A stretch of 64,000 nt of DNA from Pedobacter heparinus DSM 2366. Lineage in GTDB: Bacteria; Bacteroidota; Bacteroidia; Sphingobacteriales; Sphingobacteriaceae. Both the position numbers and the translations under genes were made by a program. Positions 62,635 through 64,000 of the stretch are shown one piece after another (positions within the stretch are counted from its first letter, which is position 1; the number at the start of each line of letters is the position of its first letter). The stretch spans positions 4,774,001-4,838,000 of the forward strand of contig NC_013061.1 of assembly GCF_000023825.1 (NCBI RefSeq), in the 5' to 3' direction. The notes beneath the pieces are model-generated. The model saw nothing but the letters and a program-made list of their open reading frames with translations. It ran no database searches and was not told the origin of the DNA.

Positions 62635-64000
62635 TTAATAATCTGGATTCTGAACAATAGTTCCTCCCGATTTATCCACCTCTCCCTGAGGGATTGGATA
62701 TACATAATTGCGGTCCTGGAAGTTTACACCTACGGATTTCAAAAAGTCTTTTGCCATGCCCCACCTTTTCAGGTCATTAAATCTCTGCGATTCAAAGCCC
62801 AGCTCTACCCTGCGCTCTTTTACCAGCCAGTCTTTAATCTGTGCTTTATCTGTCGAAGCTACATTTCTGTCAGGTAGCGTGCCAGCAGGGGGTAAACTGC
62901 CATTCGCAGCTACACTGGTCCTTGCCCGGGCCCTGATGCTATTGATCACTCCTATGGCCGCAGGATAAGAAGCTGTCTCCAGCAAAGCCTCTGCCTTCCA
63001 AAGTAAAACATCGGCCCATCTGATGTATATTTTATTACTGGCCGCATCCTCATTCCCTTTATTGCCATCGTTTAAGGCCCCGAATACTTTGTATACACTC
63101 TGACTTTGCACATTTACAGTATAACCCAACCGCGGGTCATTGGCCTCAAAAGCATTGATAAAATTGGTGGTAGGCGCAATAAATCCCCAGCCGGCCAGGG
63201 CACACAGGCCGTTGCCCATGGGTGGGGTTTTGGCCGACTGGTGGTCGTAGGCAAAAATCACCTCATTATCGGCAAATTCCTTTGCCATGTCAAAACTATC
63301 GAAGTAATTGCTGTTCAAACTGTAAAACCTTAAAGTCTCCAGCTCTGTAATGCTGCTCAGCACATCCGTCCATCTTTTATTATAAAGCGCCACTTTAGCT
63401 TGTAAAGCAATTACCGCCCCTTTAGAGGCCCGCCATTTCTCCACATTATCAATGTATTTGGTAGCCGGAAGCAAAGGCTTGGCTAAGGCAAGGTCGGCAC
63501 TGATCTGTGCCCACACTTGTTCTTTTGGCACCCGTTTGGCAACTTCATAAGCTTCCGAAAAATCTTTAAGTGGTTTTAACAACAATGGCACATCCCCAAA
63601 ATTGTTTACCAGGTCAAAATAATAGAATGCCCTTAAAAAATAAACCTCACCCAGCAATCTGTTTTTCAGCGTTTCGTCTATCCCGATTTTTGCAACCACC
63701 ACCGGGTCGGTCAAATAATTGATAGACCTGTTGCAGCGCGAAATCCCTTCAAAGTCGTAACTCCACTGGCCATTAAAACCACCATTCGATGCAGTAAAAT
63801 TAAATTTAGAGAACTGGTCCATCCAGGCCTGGTCGCCATCAGGGTTCCATTTTTTCTGCATATCGCCCGATGCAATGTCCTGTAAAATAAAGTCATTTCT
63901 CAAAACGGTACCATCATCCCAGCCCCACTGACCAATGATGTTCAGCGTGCTGGACAGTAAGCGATAGGATGAGGTTACGGATGACACCACAATATTGAGT
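62635..64000 (-). CDS. SusD/RagB-like lipoprotein (5' end outside window)
   Basis: SusD-type glycan-binding lipoprotein of locus G; about 455 codons are seen and the signal peptide with its lipid-attachment Cys lies beyond the right edge, since the reading frame stays open to base 64000. The SusD pattern is clear: LLGEVYFLRAFYYFDLVNNF, SKGAVIALQAKVALYNKRWT, YIRWADVLLWKAEALLE, LVKERRVELGFESQRFNDL and the end GGTIVQNPDY. A SusC gene is expected just outside the window. It is followed by GH130, MFS and the unrecognised protein. Confidence 0.92.
   Translation of the reverse strand, partial: LNIVVSSVTSSYRLLSSTLNIIGQWGWDDGTVLRNDFILQDIASGDMQKKWNPDGDQAWMDQFSKFNFTASNGGFNGQWSYDFEGISRCNRSINYLTDPVVVAKIGIDETLKNRLLGEVYFLRAFYYFDLVNNFGDVPLLLKPLKDFSEAYEVAKRVPKEQVWAQISADLALAKPLLPATKYIDNVEKWRASKGAVIALQAKVALYNKRWTDVLSSITELETLRFYSLNSNYFDSFDMAKEFADNEVIFAYDHQSAKTPPMGNGLCALAGWGFIAPTTNFINAFEANDPRLGYTVNVQSQSVYKVFGALNDGNKGNEDAASNKIYIRWADVLLWKAEALLETASYPAAIGVINSIRARARTSVAANGSLPPAGTLPDRNVASTDKAQIKDWLVKERRVELGFESQRFNDLKRWGMAKDFLKSVGVNFQDRNYVYPIPQGEVDKSGGTIVQNPDY

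Noticed and set aside
1-64000. CRISPR arrays, tRNA, rRNA, complete insertion sequences, attachment sites, replication origin
   Set aside because: Looked for and not seen: no regularly spaced repeats, no cloverleaf or rRNA-like stretch, no DDE transposase with inverted ends.

Overview
The window reads as chromosome of a Bacteroidota bacterium, most likely a Sphingobacteriaceae member close to Pedobacter. The signs are four SusC-type TonB-dependent receptors, four SusD-type lipoproteins, FecR/DUF4974 anti-sigma factors paired with ECF sigma factors, a type IX secretion sorting domain, promoters of the TAnnTTTG kind, and a moderately AT-rich sequence. No rRNA, tRNA, CRISPR array or complete insertion sequence was seen. 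Almost everything is polysaccharide or nutrient capture machinery, and most genes run on the minus strand.

Layout. (A) 1-7.1 kb: sigma, FecR and a SusC cut by the left edge, plus an orphan second ECF sigma gene, a decayed fragment of a third, and an Rpn/PD-(D/E)XK nuclease-like gene. (B) 7.3-30 kb: a large utilization locus, transcribed SusC, SusD, PL8 lyase, GH105, GH28, GH78, esterase, GH78, GH106, PL8 with discoidin and type IX sorting domains, then an Omp85-like barrel. The enzymes point to a polymer rich in rhamnose and uronic acid, probably ester-decorated; there is no sulfatase. (C) 30.3-36.9 kb: an operon with GPH sugar symporter, GH130 mannosylglucose phosphorylase, AGE-family disaccharide 2-epimerase and a GH78-like protein, with a divergent AraC regulator. 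(D) 36.9-44.9 kb: sigma, FecR, SusC, SusD and a TlpA-DUF3738 protein. (E) 45-55.4 kb: divergent sigma, FecR, SusC, SusD, a discoidin lipoprotein and two tandem TlpA-like thioredoxin proteins. (F) 55.4-58.5 kb: PurU, an EamA transporter and GDP-mannose 4,6-dehydratase. (G) 58.5-64 kb: SusD (cut by the right edge), GH130, an MFS transporter and an unrecognised secreted alpha-helical protein.

How they work together. SusC/SusD pairs import oligosaccharides released at the cell surface; periplasmic lyases, rhamnosidases and unsaturated glucuronyl hydrolase finish them; cytoplasmic GH130 and epimerase enzymes process mannosides after symport. Loci A, D and E have SusC proteins with an N-terminal STN signalling domain and an adjacent FecR/sigma pair. 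Locus B has neither.

The most interesting signal is non-coding. The fecR-susC spacers of loci A and E each hold, on the plus strand, a TAnnTTTG promoter box followed 60-75 bases later by an intrinsic-terminator-like hairpin with a T-run. Locus D has the box and a hairpin without a clear T-run. This is the geometry expected for short antisense RNAs against the susC leader, like the DonS-type RNAs known from Bacteroides. These are predictions from reading the sequence, not measurements.
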